Source: Archegozetes longisetosus (Eukaryota; Arthropoda; Arachnida; Sarcoptiformes; Trhypochthoniidae). Taken from it: 64,000 nt of DNA. This document shows, piece by piece, positions 28,960 to 41,454 of the stretch; position 1 is the stretch's first letter, and each line of letters begins with the position of its first letter. The translations under genes were made by a program, and so were the position numbers. The notes beneath the pieces were generated by a model that was not told the DNA's origin, did not search any database, and worked only from the letters and a program-made list of their open reading frames with translations. The stretch spans positions 11,677,129 through 11,741,128 of the forward strand of contig JAEMBT020000007.1 of the NCBI GenBank assembly GCA_018873245.2, read 5' to 3'.

Positions 28960-29221
28960 GTTATTAGAATTAGATATAACATATATGCTATTTGAGGATC
29001 AGCAAATATCACTCATTCAGTTAGTGTAAATATCTTTAGTAGACATTAATGAACAATTTGCTTAATTATTGGAGCATTTAATCAGAATTGTGCGCACTCA
29101 AACTTAACATAATAACTTGTTTTTGACAAAGGATTTCTATGATTATCTACATACTTATTGAAAGATAAACTAAATAAATAAATAGGTGATTTAGACTTAA
29201 CAATAGTTTTTAAAAGTTGAT
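28960..29221. other. Spacer between the inverted-repeat element and the NOL8 3' end
   Basis: AT-rich and non-coding. I see nothing specific in it. Confidence 0.4.
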
Positions 29222-29227
29222 TTTATT
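29222..29227 (-). terminator. Polyadenylation signal of the NOL8-like gene
   Basis: AATAAA on the minus strand, about 30 bases after the stop codon of the NOL8-like gene, which is a normal distance in compact genomes. Confidence 0.6.
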
Positions 29228-29256
29228 ATACATAATAGTAGATAAACAAAATTAAT

Positions 29257-30549
29257 TTATGATGGTTTGAATCTTTTATTTTGGCCATTTTTGGATTTAA
29301 AAGATCTTTTTTGAGCAGACTTTATGTTCTTCTTCGCCGAACGTTTTCTGAGTCCCATCGCTTTAATAATCATTAACTGTCTTTCTTTCCAATTATTTTT
29401 CGCCTTTTCCACTAAATCTTTGCGATAAAATAAGTCTTCTTCAAAACGCGGATCATCATCACTGAAGAAAAATTTTTGATGAATGTCAGACATCCGTCTA
29501 GTCGTTTTGCTATCAGATAAAATTATTTTACTGTCGTTTTCTTCTTCATCACTACTACTGCTGTCATATCTAAACGGATTTGGCAAAGAATTTACATTTT
29601 TATTTGACTTATGAATTATCGTCTCTGCTTTTAAATCGTTTTCACGATTCACATCTTTATTCCTAACGTTATTCTCATTACCAAACATTTGAGTCAATGA
29701 GAATTCTTGTTCTTTGTTTGCGAGCGATTCCTTGAGCGCAGAACTGACTTCGTAGTAAACTTGTTTTGAAACACTTTCAACTTCTTCTTTTTCAGTGACT
29801 TTCTTTGTTTGATCCAAAACTTTGTTATCAAACGAAACTTTCTTCTTAATGGCAGAACTCGTAACTTCATAAACAGAGCTCTTTTCATTAGTTGGATCGA
29901 AACGAGAAACAAAAAGTTCACGACTCCTGCCTTCATCTGATTTGTCTTTTCGTTTGATAATAGGTTTTAATTTAGTTCCCAAAACTTCTTCCAATAAATG
30001 CATATTCTTTTCCTTCTCATCAATAATTTGTTCGTCATCGCGATTGTCTTCATTATTGTCTAAATCGAGGAATCTTTCATCAATTTTAAACCTGGCGTCA
30101 TGAGCAAAACGAGAGCTCAATTCAATCAGTTTTTCTGCATTTTTATCACTTATTTTCTTATCTAAATCAATTTGCAGTTCATTATGACTTTCTTCTTCTT
30201 CGTCGCTATTATCGGAATCGCTTTCAAACAATTGCTTTGCTTTAACTAAGTCTTCATTATTATTAGACTCAAATTTTTCTTCATTTTGTTTGTCCTCTGA
30301 CTGATTTTCTGAATTGAAAACAATCCTTTTGTTAACTCTAACGTTTTTATTGATCGCTTCTTTCACTAATAACTGTTGTGTCTTTTCTCTATTTTGTTTT
30401 TCTTTAAGAGTTTGTAATCGTTTTTCGTTATCCATTTCTTTCTTTTTTGAATCATTTTTCTCGTCTCCGACCAAATTAATGTTTTTCTTATTACTTGACT
30501 CTTCTTCATATAATTTAAATCCTTTAAATTTGGGGACAGTTTTACTCAT
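29257..30549 (-). CDS. Nol8: NOL8-like nucleolar protein, C-terminal half only
   Basis: NOL8 (viriato in flies) is a nucleolar protein needed for cell growth and ribosome biogenesis. This single exon codes for about 430 residues, very rich in Lys, Glu, Asp and Ser. Several blocks match the C-terminal part of NOL8 in order: PKFKGF near the start; DNEKRLQTLKEKQ followed by IVFNSE; an acidic LFESDSDNSDEEE segment; LSSRFAHDARFKIDERFLD; VSKQVYYEVSSALKE; and a terminal FFFSDDDPRF...DLFY block with a Lys/Arg-rich tail. The N-terminal RRM of vertebrate NOL8 (over 1100 residues) is absent. I take the ATG at 30549 as the start. The frame stays open a little upstream, and a minus-strand TTTTAG acceptor just before it leaves room for an upstream exon. 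The gene is divergent from eIF5A. Confidence 0.85.
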   Translation of the reverse strand: MSKTVPKFKGFKLYEEESSNKKNINLVGDEKNDSKKKEMDNEKRLQTLKEKQNREKTQQLLVKEAINKNVRVNKRIVFNSENQSEDKQNEEKFESNNNEDLVKAKQLFESDSDNSDEEEESHNELQIDLDKKISDKNAEKLIELSSRFAHDARFKIDERFLDLDNNEDNRDDEQIIDEKEKNMHLLEEVLGTKLKPIIKRKDKSDEGRSRELFVSRFDPTNEKSSVYEVTSSAIKKKVSFDNKVLDQTKKVTEKEEVESVSKQVYYEVSSALKESLANKEQEFSLTQMFGNENNVRNKDVNRENDLKAETIIHKSNKNVNSLPNPFRYDSSSSDEEENDSKIILSDSKTTRRMSDIHQKFFFSDDDPRFEEDLFYRKDLVEKAKNNWKERQLMIIKAMGLRKRSAKKNIKSAQKRSFKSKNGQNKRFKPS

Positions 30550-31441
30550 TGTCTTCAAATTGATTTCTAAAAAAACTTAATAAAAAGTATTTTAATTTAT
30601 TTCGATTATTTATATATTTAGTTAAAAGTACTGCCAAACAACTAGTCAACGATTGCACCCAATTATTTTGGTTGAAAACACGTGTATTATATTTTAATAT
30701 GAACTTTTCTAAAATATTTCACTAAAAGTCTCTTCCAATAGAATTTCGAACTCAAGGCTATTGAATGTGTGCAAAAAAAGTTGTAACATTCATTTTTTTC
30801 AATTATGATTTAGTTCTTTTAAGATAGTATAACTACACAGAAAGTATACTATAAAAAGTACAAAATATGAGAACAGAGTAAAAGCTGTTTCGAATGAATA
30901 GAAAATGAAGCCCAAAACTGACACGAAGGCATCTATACTGCGAACAATGCGCTAAACTTGTTCGGCAGTTTAGCCGATCAGCTAATACTGTAAACTCGCA
31001 GTTGTGTTCGTGTTCTTTTCTTTCTCTGTGTGTTCGTTGAGGAGGAGTCACGTTGTTGTGAGTCTTAAAGCATTTTAATTCTTTCTCATTTTAGATAATA
31101 TTAATTAATATTTTAATCGTTTAATTATTAGATTGAAGTTAAATAACTCCTCATTTAATAATTAATTGTCACGGAAAGTGATTTTCAGGTAAATAATACT
31201 GACGTTCAAATTGGTTTTATTGTTAGCACTAATGCCGTCTTTAATAATGAGTGGCTGAATGGCTCACAATATGGACGACATTGTGCCGGCTATTAACACC
31301 AATTACATTCCAGTTTATTCATTACTATCTTTAATTTATTACTGAATTTATTTTATATTTTTGAAATAAATTGATTGTATCGTTAATATTTTAGTTGAAT
31401 TTTATACATAATAATCGGTTGTTAAGACTATTGTATTCGAA
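30550..31441. other. Divergent promoter region between the NOL8-like gene and eIF5A
   Basis: About 0.9 kb separates the two opposed start codons. The central part around 30900-31050 is less AT-rich. A GTGAGT donor at 31058 and a TTTTAG acceptor ending at 31394 suggest a 5' UTR intron in the eIF5A transcript. On the minus strand an acceptor lies just before the NOL8 ATG. No TATA box is obvious. I find no RRM-coding exon here. Confidence 0.45.
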
Positions 31442-32830
31442 ATGGAAGGCGAGGATGAATATCAAGAGGCATCTGCAGGCGCTTCGGCCACATATCCAGT
31501 TCAATGTTCGTCACTTCGCAAGAACGGCTTCGTCATGATTAAGCAAAGACCTTGCAAGATTATGGAAATGAGCACTTCAAAGACTGGCAAACACGGACAC
31601 GCAAAGGTCAGACATGACCGCCAACATTAATTACGCAATTGTTCTAATTCTATTCAATTTAAGGTGCATTTGGTTGGTCTGGACATATTTAACAATAAGA
31701 AGTACGAAGACTTGTGTCCATCGACTCATAATATCGATGTACCGAATGTGAATCGCAGTGACTTCCAGGTATTACAACCATTACTAATGTCTCATTCATT
31801 CACATAACACCTAATTCTTAATAAGTCTTAAGTTTGTCTTCAATAAAACTTGAATCAAATCTATTCATTTTTTAGTTTAGTTTAGATTCAGTTATCCTTG
31901 TATCTTTTTGGCTATGATTTTAAAAAGTAGTCGTTATCAAAGATTAGCCGAACAAAAAAATGTTTACAGCCCTTTTCCAATCTTAATTGGACGTAAAGCA
32001 CGCTTTTTTTTATAAAGGCTCAAGTATAGCAATAGATTAGATTATTAAAAAGTGTATGCAATTCAGACTTGACAAAGTTTTGTAATTTCTCAAAAACGTG
32101 AATGATTGTTATATTGAAATTTATATTTTCTAAGCGTGTTGTCTGATATCTGCAATGACACGAATTGTATATAAATTGAACATTGTTCATAGCTTTCAAA
32201 TATAAGCTAATTATTCATCTTTGGTTCTATTAATCATTCATTTTCAGCGTAATCGATATAAGACTTTGAATAGGAATTAATTATTAAGTGGACAAACGAA
32301 AAGCAAACAATTTTAGAATAAACATTACAATTTTTTATTGTATTGACTATTGATCAAAATCATCGAACGTTTGAATTGTAGCCTTAAGTAATTAAGAGCT
32401 GATTAGTAATTTATGGCAAGTGATTGCCGTTAGCTATTAATTCGAGCCATTCAAATCCTGATTTGGTGTAATTCGTTGAATTTTAGAAGTTTCTCCAACT
32501 TGTTTAGCACTCAAATATTTGACAAATTTGATTGTCGATGAACTAATCGAACTTTATTTCAATTGAAAGTTAATTGATATAAGCGATGATGGCTTTGTGA
32601 CCTTAATGAACGAAAAGGGTGACACCCGCGATGATCTTAGAATTCCTGAGGGTGATGTGGGGCAAAAAATTAGAGAAGAATACGGAAAGGAGGACAACAC
32701 TGTTATAGTAAGTCATTATCAAATGAATCCTTTACTTAAATATTAACCTCTATAATCTTTCCAAAAGGTTACAGTTATGTCGGCTGTTGGTGAAGAAGCT
32801 ATAATAGCTTGCAAGAATGCCTCCTCATAA
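31442..32830 (+). CDS. eIF5A: Translation elongation/initiation factor 5A
   Basis: eIF5A binds the ribosomal E site and, through its hypusine residue, relieves stalls at difficult peptide bonds and helps termination. Exons 31442-31606, 31664-31768, 32570-32707 and 32768-32830 join in frame to 156 residues, the normal length. The hypusine loop [12 protein letters not shown] is complete; the modified lysine should be the one in KTGKHG. The next exon carries [16 protein letters not shown], and the C-terminal OB-fold starts with LIDISDDGF. The third intron boundary (AAAG/TTAATT) is chosen because it restores the family sequence across an 801-bp intron. The C-terminus ends in [10 protein letters not shown]. 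The start is the first ATG, in MEGEDEYQ, a usual acidic N-terminus. All key residues are intact. Confidence 0.97.
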
Positions 32831-34119
32831 GTGCATCTGAAGTTAGACAAGCCAACAGTTTATATTTAAATGGGAAACATTTGGGAGCATTGGATTTTCA
32901 ATAATTGATTTTTCTATTGAATTGAATGAATAATAATTCTTAATGATTGAAGTAATTTGTTCGAAAAAAATTTTATATTTGCGACAATATTTCTCCTAAT
33001 TCTCTTTTTTCAATATTAATTTTTCTTGTGGTACAACAATATTATATATCTTAATTTGTAATAATAGGCTTTTCCCTCATTCACTCAATTAACATTTTCC
33101 AATTATTACTGATTTATTCATCAAAACTCATTTTATTGCAGTTCTATAGCTTTTTGCTCCGATTTCGTTTTCCCTGATATCAATTTGACTCATATTATAG
33201 AGAAAGAAAGTTATCATTTATTAAAAATGAAAACAAATGATTAAAAAATGTTTTTTTTGAGAAAAAAGTTTAACCAATTTTCTTGTTTTGCTATTCATAA
33301 TTGATTTTGAAGAAAAGAGAAAATAATTGAAAGTTTATAGTCTGACTTTGGCTTGTAATACATTAAAATGATTTTTTGAAGTAAGACTTCGTCTATTTGT
33401 ATGGATATTACTATTTAAAAAGGAAAGAGTACATATCACTAACTAAAGTGAATCATAGCTTATAATTTATTGAGGAGTTATATTTCAGACACCGATCGTA
33501 TGATAAGTTATAGTTATACTCGTTAATAGCTTTCTATTAAAAACAGTTATCTGAAATCCATAGACGGTTTATAGGTTCTCATGCCTTATCAGTAATTATC
33601 GTTTATAGACCATAACATGTTATCATTAGTCCATATATCCTAAAAACAAGTGTTTGGCTGCAACCATTCAAATAGTCAACTTCCGAATAACTTGTCCCTC
33701 AAGTGGCTAAGCATTGGTTTTTATAAGTTTGACGTTGACGTCGAATTCATATACAGTAATCAACTTTCAGGCAATAGACCTCAATGTGATGTCATTCGAG
33801 AAAAGTTTTATGTTAAGTTATGTTTATGAGCTTTAACTCAATGAGCTTTGAATGAGCTTTGACTGAATGAGCTGTCTCTAGTCTTTATGTCAAGCATTGC
33901 TTCAGGCAATTGAGTCATACATAAGGCGTTTTCGTTCAACACTATAAACAATATAAGAGAATACAAACAATATTTTGTACTTCTGTTTGCAGTCAACTTA
34001 TAAATCAAAATATTTATTAATTCTTTATTAAATAACTATAATTTATTAAATGATTAGTAAAATAATGATCTGAGTATTATTCAAATTCATTTATTAACTA
34101 ATCAATTGTTTGCCAATCA
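32831..34119. other. eIF5A 3' UTR and spacer before ACAP
   Basis: AT-rich, with no coding exon, RNA gene or clear repeat recognised. No canonical AATAAA lies close to the eIF5A stop, so that gene probably uses a variant signal. Confidence 0.4.
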
Positions 34120-37100
34120 ATGGCTGATGTGATGCATGTCCGTCAACCGATCGTCGATTTGACCGAATGTCTACGCGATTCGCCTAATTTTAGGTAGTTT
34201 TCGCACTAATTGCAATTTGAATGCATTCTTTATTTTCAATTATTGCTAACGATTTAATTTAATTTATAGGTTCATATTAGAACAGAATGAAAATGATGTC
34301 GATTTGTTCGAGGCAAAGATAGACAAAGTATGACATTGTTTCAATTAATTATCATTAATTAACTCATTAAATAATAAATTTATATAGTTTTGAGTCATTA
34401 AAGTTTTGATAAAATGATAATCATTTTATGAGCATTTTTTCTTAAGTGATAATTAAAGAGGTGTCTCATATGTGTTATCGACAATGTATACAAATATAAT
34501 TGTAATAACATTTGTTTATTTATGTTTTAATTGATGAATAGCTCGTAAAGTTATGTTCCGTAATGGTAGACATCGGCAAATCATTTACAAAGGCTAAGAG
34601 GTATTCATTTATTATTAATCAATTCATATAAAGGTACCACTATTTTTCTACAGACATTTCTATTTTCTAAAAAAGTTTGTCAATAAATAGAGCAACAGTC
34701 TGATCAGTTTTGCACTGTTGTTATAATTGAAAGAACTCATTAAGTTATTCTTTACTTGCTATTCAGATTATTATTACAAGTTTTTCTATATTTAACTCAG
34801 TAATTATATGATTCAATATAAAAGAAAAATTGATTGAATCTATCAAAATGAACCGAAATATTTTTGAAGTTTATTCAACAATAATTTTATTATTGCTTTG
34901 AATGAATAGTAATTTCATAAACGGGATTTGGGATGTATTGGTTTACTTCAAAGACGATCCATTACTTGTCAGTAGTTTGAATCGTTTGGTTCAGACCTTA
35001 ACAGAACTACTAAAATATGACACAATACTTATTGATCAGGCGAACAGAGCTGTTGGAAAAAATTTGTCGAACTTTATTCGCGAAGATATTTATAAAGTGA
35101 AAGAAACGAAACGCCATTTCGATAAGATTAGTGACGATCTCGACAATGTTCTTATCAGACACTCTCAAACAACAAAGAACAAACCACAGGAATTTGAGGA
35201 AGTCGGTAATATATTGACTGCCACTCGTTCATGCTTTCAACACTTAGCTCTCGATTATGTCACACAAATTAGTTGCTTAAAGAGTAAAAAAAGGCACGAA
35301 GTACTTGACTCAGTAAGTACTGATTACCGTTTCATATTTATTATTGTGTTGCAGTACATTTTTATGGTTCATTATTGATTCAACTGTTTTTATAATGTTT
35401 TTGCAAATTCATTTCATTCTTTATTTATAGTTGTTGTGCTTAATGCACGCTTATGGCACTTATTTTCATCAGGGATCTGATCTATTTCAAGACTTCGATT
35501 CATTCAAAAAAGAAACGGCAAATAATGTAAGTAAAGTACTTTCGCTTTATGAAAAGTTCAGAAAAATCAACACTCATAAGTGTTGTTTTATCAATAAATT
35601 ATCTATAATTGTTTGACTTTTTACTAGGAGTGCGATAGTTGCTTAAATAATAAAACACTCTTGCCTTTTATTTTTCATTAAAGATAGTTAATATGCGAAA
35701 CGAAACGAATGCACTAGAAAAAAAACTAGAAAATAGACATACATTGGTTTCACCGAAAGACATAATTCCGACTCTCATCAAAAGCGACCACGTCAGACTT
35801 GAAGGATATTTATTTAAGCGAACCTCAAACGCTTTCAAGACATGGAACCGGAGATGGTTTATAATACAAGACCATCAACTTGTTTATCAAAAGCGTTCTC
35901 ATGATAAAGAACTAACCGTTATGGAAGAAGATCTGAGACTTTGCTCAGCAAAACCTGTTTCATATATGGAAAGAAGATTTTGCTTTGAAGTGCTCTCACC
36001 CTCAAAAAGTCATATTCTTCAGGCAGACTCTGAAGAAGCTTGTCAACAGTGGATAACTGCAATGCAAGCTGGCATTGACGCCGCTTATAATAATAATGAA
36101 TTGTCTGAAGCTCAAAGTGTTAGTTCACAAGACTCGTGGCATACGGCATCGAGCAATTCAACTTCAAAGTCATCCAACAGTATTAATAACCTAGTTTCTG
36201 GATCTGTCAACAATCCAGTACCTCCTGCAAAGCCCCCACGTGCGACTTATGCACAGATCTTATCAATTCCTGGAAATGAATTTTGTTGTGATTGTGGTTG
36301 TCGTGATCCAAAATGGGCAAGTATTAACTTAGGAATCACCCTTTGCATCGAGTGTTCTGGTATCCATCGCAGTCTTGGCGTACACTTAAGTAAAGTCAAG
36401 TCTTTGAATTTAGACGCTTGGGATCTGGAACTAATCAAAGTTATGTCCTCTTTGGGCAACAATGTAATCAATAGTATATATGAAGCGAAAGTTGATGAAA
36501 GTATTGCCAAAAGGATTACTCCTGAGAGTGATCGAACTCTTAGAGAGCTTTGGATTAAAGCCAAATATGTTAAAAAAGCTTTCGTTGATATTTCTACCAA
36601 TAGTTCGAGAAATGAACAAATCTTAAATTCTGATTCAAGTGAAAAAGCTGATGATTTGGTCACTACTTGTGATGAACAAAATGTTACTAAATCTCAAAAT
36701 ATAGCTATTGAACAAACAAGTGATGCAGATACTAATCGAACGGAGAATTCTGCTGAGAATATTGACAACAATGGCAAGTTATCAGATATAGATTTAGGAA
36801 AAAGTTTGACTGAAAACGAGTCAGAAGTTGCTCAAAATAATGAAGAGACTGAAGCCAGTTCTAAACCAAAAGTTGTTGAGAGAGAAAGTCGAAGCTCTGA
36901 CGAAAAAATTGATGAAGAAACACAACGATTGACTAACAATAATTGCATCGCTTCCAAATGTGATAATTATTACAATTTGCTATTATATGAAGCAGCACTT
37001 AATTGTGATTTGATAGCTATGTCCGAAGCCTTAGCTAAAGGGGCACAAATTAATTGGCAGAATAGCGATGATTGCGGCCGAACTCCATTACATCAGGCTA

Positions 37101-37846
37101 TCTCTAGTGATACGGTCACTGCCTGTGAATACCTCTCATTAAATGGTGCGAAGTGTAATATCGCTGATAGCAATGGGAAAACACCGTTGCATTCGGCAAC
37201 TGAACTCGGAAATACTGGGTATCTATTATTAATTATTATATTTAAATCGCTTCACTTTTCCTATAAATTTTTTGCTAGTTTTCCTGGCTCTTTCAAATTT
37301 AAATAATTATTTCTATACAAACTGACGTGAGCTAAACTTGATTGTTGCCGTCAATTTCGATGATTATTTAAAAAGTTATTTACCCTTCAAAATATAATCA
37401 ATTGCACGAATTCTCTATTTTCATAGTGCAACGAGTTTTCAATTAATATTCGGAAAACACATTAAACTCAGTACTCCATTCAATCCTGATAATATGAATA
37501 ATGACTTTTTTCTATTGTAGACAAGTTTGTCTGTTATTAAAGCGTGGTGCGGATCAAAGTTGTGTTGATGTGAATGGAAACGACGCGCTTACTATCGCTA
37601 TCCACAACGCAAATGCAGACATCGTGACTCTGTAAGTCATATTTTATAAAACCGATTTGCAAATACAATTAATCAAAGTTTTTTATCACTAATAGCTTAA
37701 GGCTCGCAAAACTTAATGAAGAAATGAAAAATGATGAATTCGGAAATCCAAGTGATGAGACTTTCAATGAAGTTGTGCGCGATTTCTCACAACTTGCGTC
37801 TCATTCTCCTGAGAAGTTGAGGCGACAAAACCAAAATAACTTGTAG
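34120..37846 (+). CDS. ACAP: ACAP-type Arf GTPase-activating protein (BAR-PH-ArfGAP-ANK)
   Basis: ACAP proteins (centaurin beta) switch off Arf6 at endosomes and the plasma membrane. Exons 34120-34193, 34270-34327, 34542-34600, 34910-35312, 35431-35526, 35684-37218, 37521-37631 and 37696-37846 join in phase to 828 residues, within the family range. Order: BAR domain, about 1-250, starting with ECLRDSPNFR; PH domain, about 268-363 (LEGYLFKRTSNAFKTWNRRWF); ArfGAP domain, about 417-540, with zinc ligands C431, C434, C451 and C454 and the arginine finger R459 in GIHRSLGVHLS; a Ser/Glu/Asn-rich linker; about three ankyrin repeats, 660-770 (GRTPLHQAI, GKTPLHSA). All catalytic features are present, so it should be active. 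The start ATG precedes the family's N-terminal block directly. AATAAA at 38023-38028. Confidence 0.96.
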
Positions 37847-38022
37847 AACATCTAAAACTATTGAAAATGATTACTCCATATTCGAAATTTTTAATTATAT
37901 TGGCAGTTATCTGTATTTTTTGAAAGAAATTCATAATAACTATTGTTTTGAATTGTATATATTAAATGTATTATTGATAATTGTGAAATCAACTATATTT
38001 AGATGAATCTCTCGTAAATTAA

Positions 38023-38028
38023 AATAAA
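38023..38028 (+). terminator. Polyadenylation signal of ACAP
   Basis: AATAAA about 177 bases after the ACAP stop codon. Confidence 0.5.
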
Positions 38029-38616
38029 TCCAATGATTTTAAGTTAAATAGTTCGTTAGTTTATTATTGTTCTGTACTCACAGATTTGTGGCGCTTCAAG
38101 TATCGTTGTGCTGTTTAGAGAAATTAGAAACTTGACATCATTGCATTAATGCAAATAAATGGCTATTCAAAGTCAAGATTGCTAAAACTGCCTCATTTCT
38201 TAAACGTCAAGTTCAGTTTAAGAGAAGTTAAATTTGAGATCAATTCAAAATTGTACAAAATGCGTGATTATTGAATTCAAAAGAATGTGATGATTGCTTG
38301 CAATTGACAGAGATAGGTTTTTTCAATAGAGGTCAAGGTTTCGGTAGATTCTTCCATCATGTTCAGAGTATTTTATAGATTCTAAATCAATGTTTTTAAT
38401 ATAATTATTATATTTGAAACATTTCAACAAAGTTTGTTAATATATTCGATCTTGCCATTGATTCAAGCGTAAGTTCATTACCTGTAGATTCCATAATAGA
38501 TCTGGAGGTAAGTTTATTCATTTTCAAGATTTTCATTTCAATCGCTTTATTGAGTTGAGCTTTAAATTAAACCCAAGCACACTTGTATGAAACTAAAGCC
38601 CGTATGCACACTCGTA

Positions 38617-38705
38617 TTTAAACTTGGTTTAAGTCTAAACTAGGCTTCAATTTTGAGTATGCACAAGTTTTCTTTAAACCTAGTTTAAACTTAAACCGGG
38701 TTTAA
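38617..38705. repeat. Strong inverted repeat (hairpin), possible transposon remnant
   Basis: A 28-base left arm (38617-38644) and a 27-base right arm (38679-38705) are reverse complements apart from about three positions, with a 34-base loop. The arms read roughly CCTAGTTTAAACTTAAACC. A direct repeat of GTATGCACA occurs just left of the left arm and inside the loop, so this may be part of a larger decayed element. Confidence 0.7.
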
Positions 38706-40124
38706 GGATCTTAGTCCTAAACTTTCAAATAAAATATCAGATATGGTCAAAATAAACGAATGAACTAAGGTTTTCGAATTTCGATGTTTCTTTTTCTTTA
38801 AAAATCAAGTTTAATGTAGAAGTTTGTAGCATTATATGAAGCATAAATCCTGTCTTAATGGCATAACTATAGCTGTCATTTCATTTTTTGTTTCCTTTTA
38901 AACGTTAAAACAAGCGAAAGAATGTATATTTTTGCTTCTCAAAACTCTTTTAACTGAAAACAAGCATTCCAATACCCACACCCGTAATATTTGAACACTT
39001 GCGAGTATTATCTCGAAAACTTTAACCTTAGTTACAATTTTTATATTCGGGACTGTCTATAAACAGGAAGTCAAATATGGATTTTAAATACAGAACGATA
39101 AGTGTGGTTAAGGACTTTGAATCACATGTAAACACGCGTAAATTACTTGTGGACAGTACCACATTGTTTAAATGTGTATCTTTCGTTAAAGGATATTAGC
39201 ACATATTTCACATCTATGATAGAAAATCAAAACAATTACAATTTAAAGCTTCTAATAAGCAAAACTTCTGATGAGAAAATAATAGATATTCTTATTATGG
39301 TAGAATTCACTTCTGGCCAATAGGTCGAAGGATAAGTTAGTTTTGCACAGTTTCTGAGACTGATTCTTGAGGACTGAGTACTGCCTACATGTACCTAAAT
39401 AAAAAGACCTGTTTCTTATAGTTAGGCTATCATATAGAATGATCGCAACTCTTATCAAATTCTCAGGATGAACAAGTCGAGAAGATCACTGGAATAGAGG
39501 ATCAATGACGAGACAAGAAGAGACAAGAAGGCAGTATAAGAAGAGTCATAGTTAAGGACTGGAGATTTCTCACCAGAAGAAGTAGTTCATTTTTTACTTG
39601 AGAGCGAGTCAGACTAAAGAAGTTGATCTGTATGCTATAAGTTGATCACTGGAGTAACTCTTATCAAATAGAAATAGTAAAACTTTTTGCAAAACGATAA
39701 TAAACTCATTACAAGTAGAATACAAGCACCTAAAAAATCCTCATTTAGAAAGTTTTTACGATTGAATCATTGATCTTATCTAAAACTAGTGTAGAAGAAA
39801 ATAGTCTGAAGTAATAGAAGGCACAAAAAGATTTATATAAGTGAAGCATAATTTGAGCTAATTCTGATTTACGTTCCAAAAGCACAGCAACGACCGGTTG
39901 TGCCATATCTTTTTGTTTCTTTATGTGACTCAAGAGCCAAGACATCAATTTCTGTATACGTCGATTATACGAATAGCTTAACATTGATGTGTGTCAATTG
40001 TTAGCGTTATATTCACATAAAGTTTGACACATCTTTGGCTCATTGCTTTAAAATAAGTTCCGATTCATAGCTAAAGAATACATAATCATTAGGAACTGAT
40101 TGGATCGAATACTACAGTACAAAC

Positions 40125-40566
40125 TAGTGATGTTTCGATTTTCGAAAGTCAAATCTAAATTGAGATGGAAGTTAATAAATAGTTTTAATTAATCCAAATT
40201 GAAATACAATCGAAATGATAGTTGAAAAGCGAAATGAATCAAATTAAATTACTGTAATGCTTGCGTTGCATGTCAAAATTGCTTGAGTGATAGAAAATTA
40301 GAATAGCTCGTTTTTAAAACTAATGCTAAATATCTTATCACTCTCGACTTTTCTAAATAGTCCAATTTTGAATTTCTAAATAATATTTCTCATTATAAAA
40401 GCCTGTATTGAAAAGTACTCCAATCAATAATTATAAATTTTTTATATTGAAGATTATATTAATAATTTAGTAAGAAATTAAAATCGAAATACAACCAAGA
40501 TCAAATGAAGACACTAAAAGTGGAATTGAAATGTAAAGTTAAAAACTCGAAAGCGAAACATCACTA
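40125..40566. mobile_element. hAT-like non-autonomous element (MITE)
   Basis: The ends are a perfect 13-bp terminal inverted repeat, TAGTGATGTTTCG at 40125-40137 and its reverse complement at 40554-40566, with further similarity inward (TTTCGA). The flanks are GTACAAAC (40117-40124) and ATGCAAAC (40567-40574), an 8-bp target-site duplication with two mismatches. Short inverted ends plus an 8-bp duplication are the hAT signature. The 442 bp carry no transposase frame, so it would depend on an autonomous copy elsewhere. Confidence 0.72.
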
Positions 40567-41454
40567 ATGCAAACATTAAGATTGACATTTGGGCAAAAAC
40601 ATCTCAAACTAAGAAGACTTATTCTGAACATCTAAGTCGAAGCAAAGAACTTGTTCGGATGTGATTAACAACACAACTACCAGATTCTCTCAACAATTTA
40701 TAAAGACTAGGCCTTAAAACTTTTTTTGACCTCATTCAAAAATCAAAGTTTATCTAGCATGAGACAAGTTGGTAATTAGTTATAAGTTACAATCTATCAA
40801 TCAACTGTCAATTAGTTGATTGACACTTTAAGTAAATTGAAAATATCAGAAAAATAAATCAAACCAAAACTTTGAGGTATAAGTCAAATTTTACAACTAA
40901 TGCTCAACTCTTAAAATTTGAGCTTATTTTTAAACTATTTTCAACACTTCAATGAATGTCAAACTTCCGATCAATTAAGATAAAAGCTAACTTCCATTAG
41001 GTTTTTGTTTTTATGATTAGATTGAGTTGAACAAAAATTGACTGAAAAGTTTTGAAGTTTGAAGGATTTTGATGACTCTCTAATAGATTAAGTCTTACGT
41101 TGTGTAAAAATCTCATAACTTATGAGAGAGTCATAAGATAGTTTGCCATTGGATCGCAATGCATGACATAACATCACATAAGAATGACTGAAAACTTGAC
41201 TGGTAGGAGCGCATCAATAGTAGTCAATTTTTAGCTTAGTTTTATGTTAAATTATTAATTTAAAAGACCTTATTAATCAAAAAAATTAATAAATATAATT
41301 ATTTATATTTGTTAGTGATCACACTAATTGAATATAATTTTGCGATCAAATGACACCAATTATTGATTTGGTTATCCAAAATAAACACTGTTTGCTTTTA
41401 TTTCCATTTATCGTTATTTAATCACAACTGACTTTTAAAAGTGTTGACAACCGT

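Larger units (their letters stand above)
37847..41454. other. Spacer between ACAP and the zinc-finger gene
   Basis: No convincing gene. It holds the ACAP 3' UTR (AATAAA at 38023-38028), a strong hairpin at 38617-38705 and a hAT-like MITE at 40125-40566, both listed separately. The short minus-strand frames at 39252-39458 and 39745-39984 show no recognisable domain. Confidence 0.45.

Noticed and set aside
36247-36663. 138-residue minus-strand frame opposite ACAP
   Set aside because: It lies across the conserved ArfGAP domain on the other strand and has no domain of its own.
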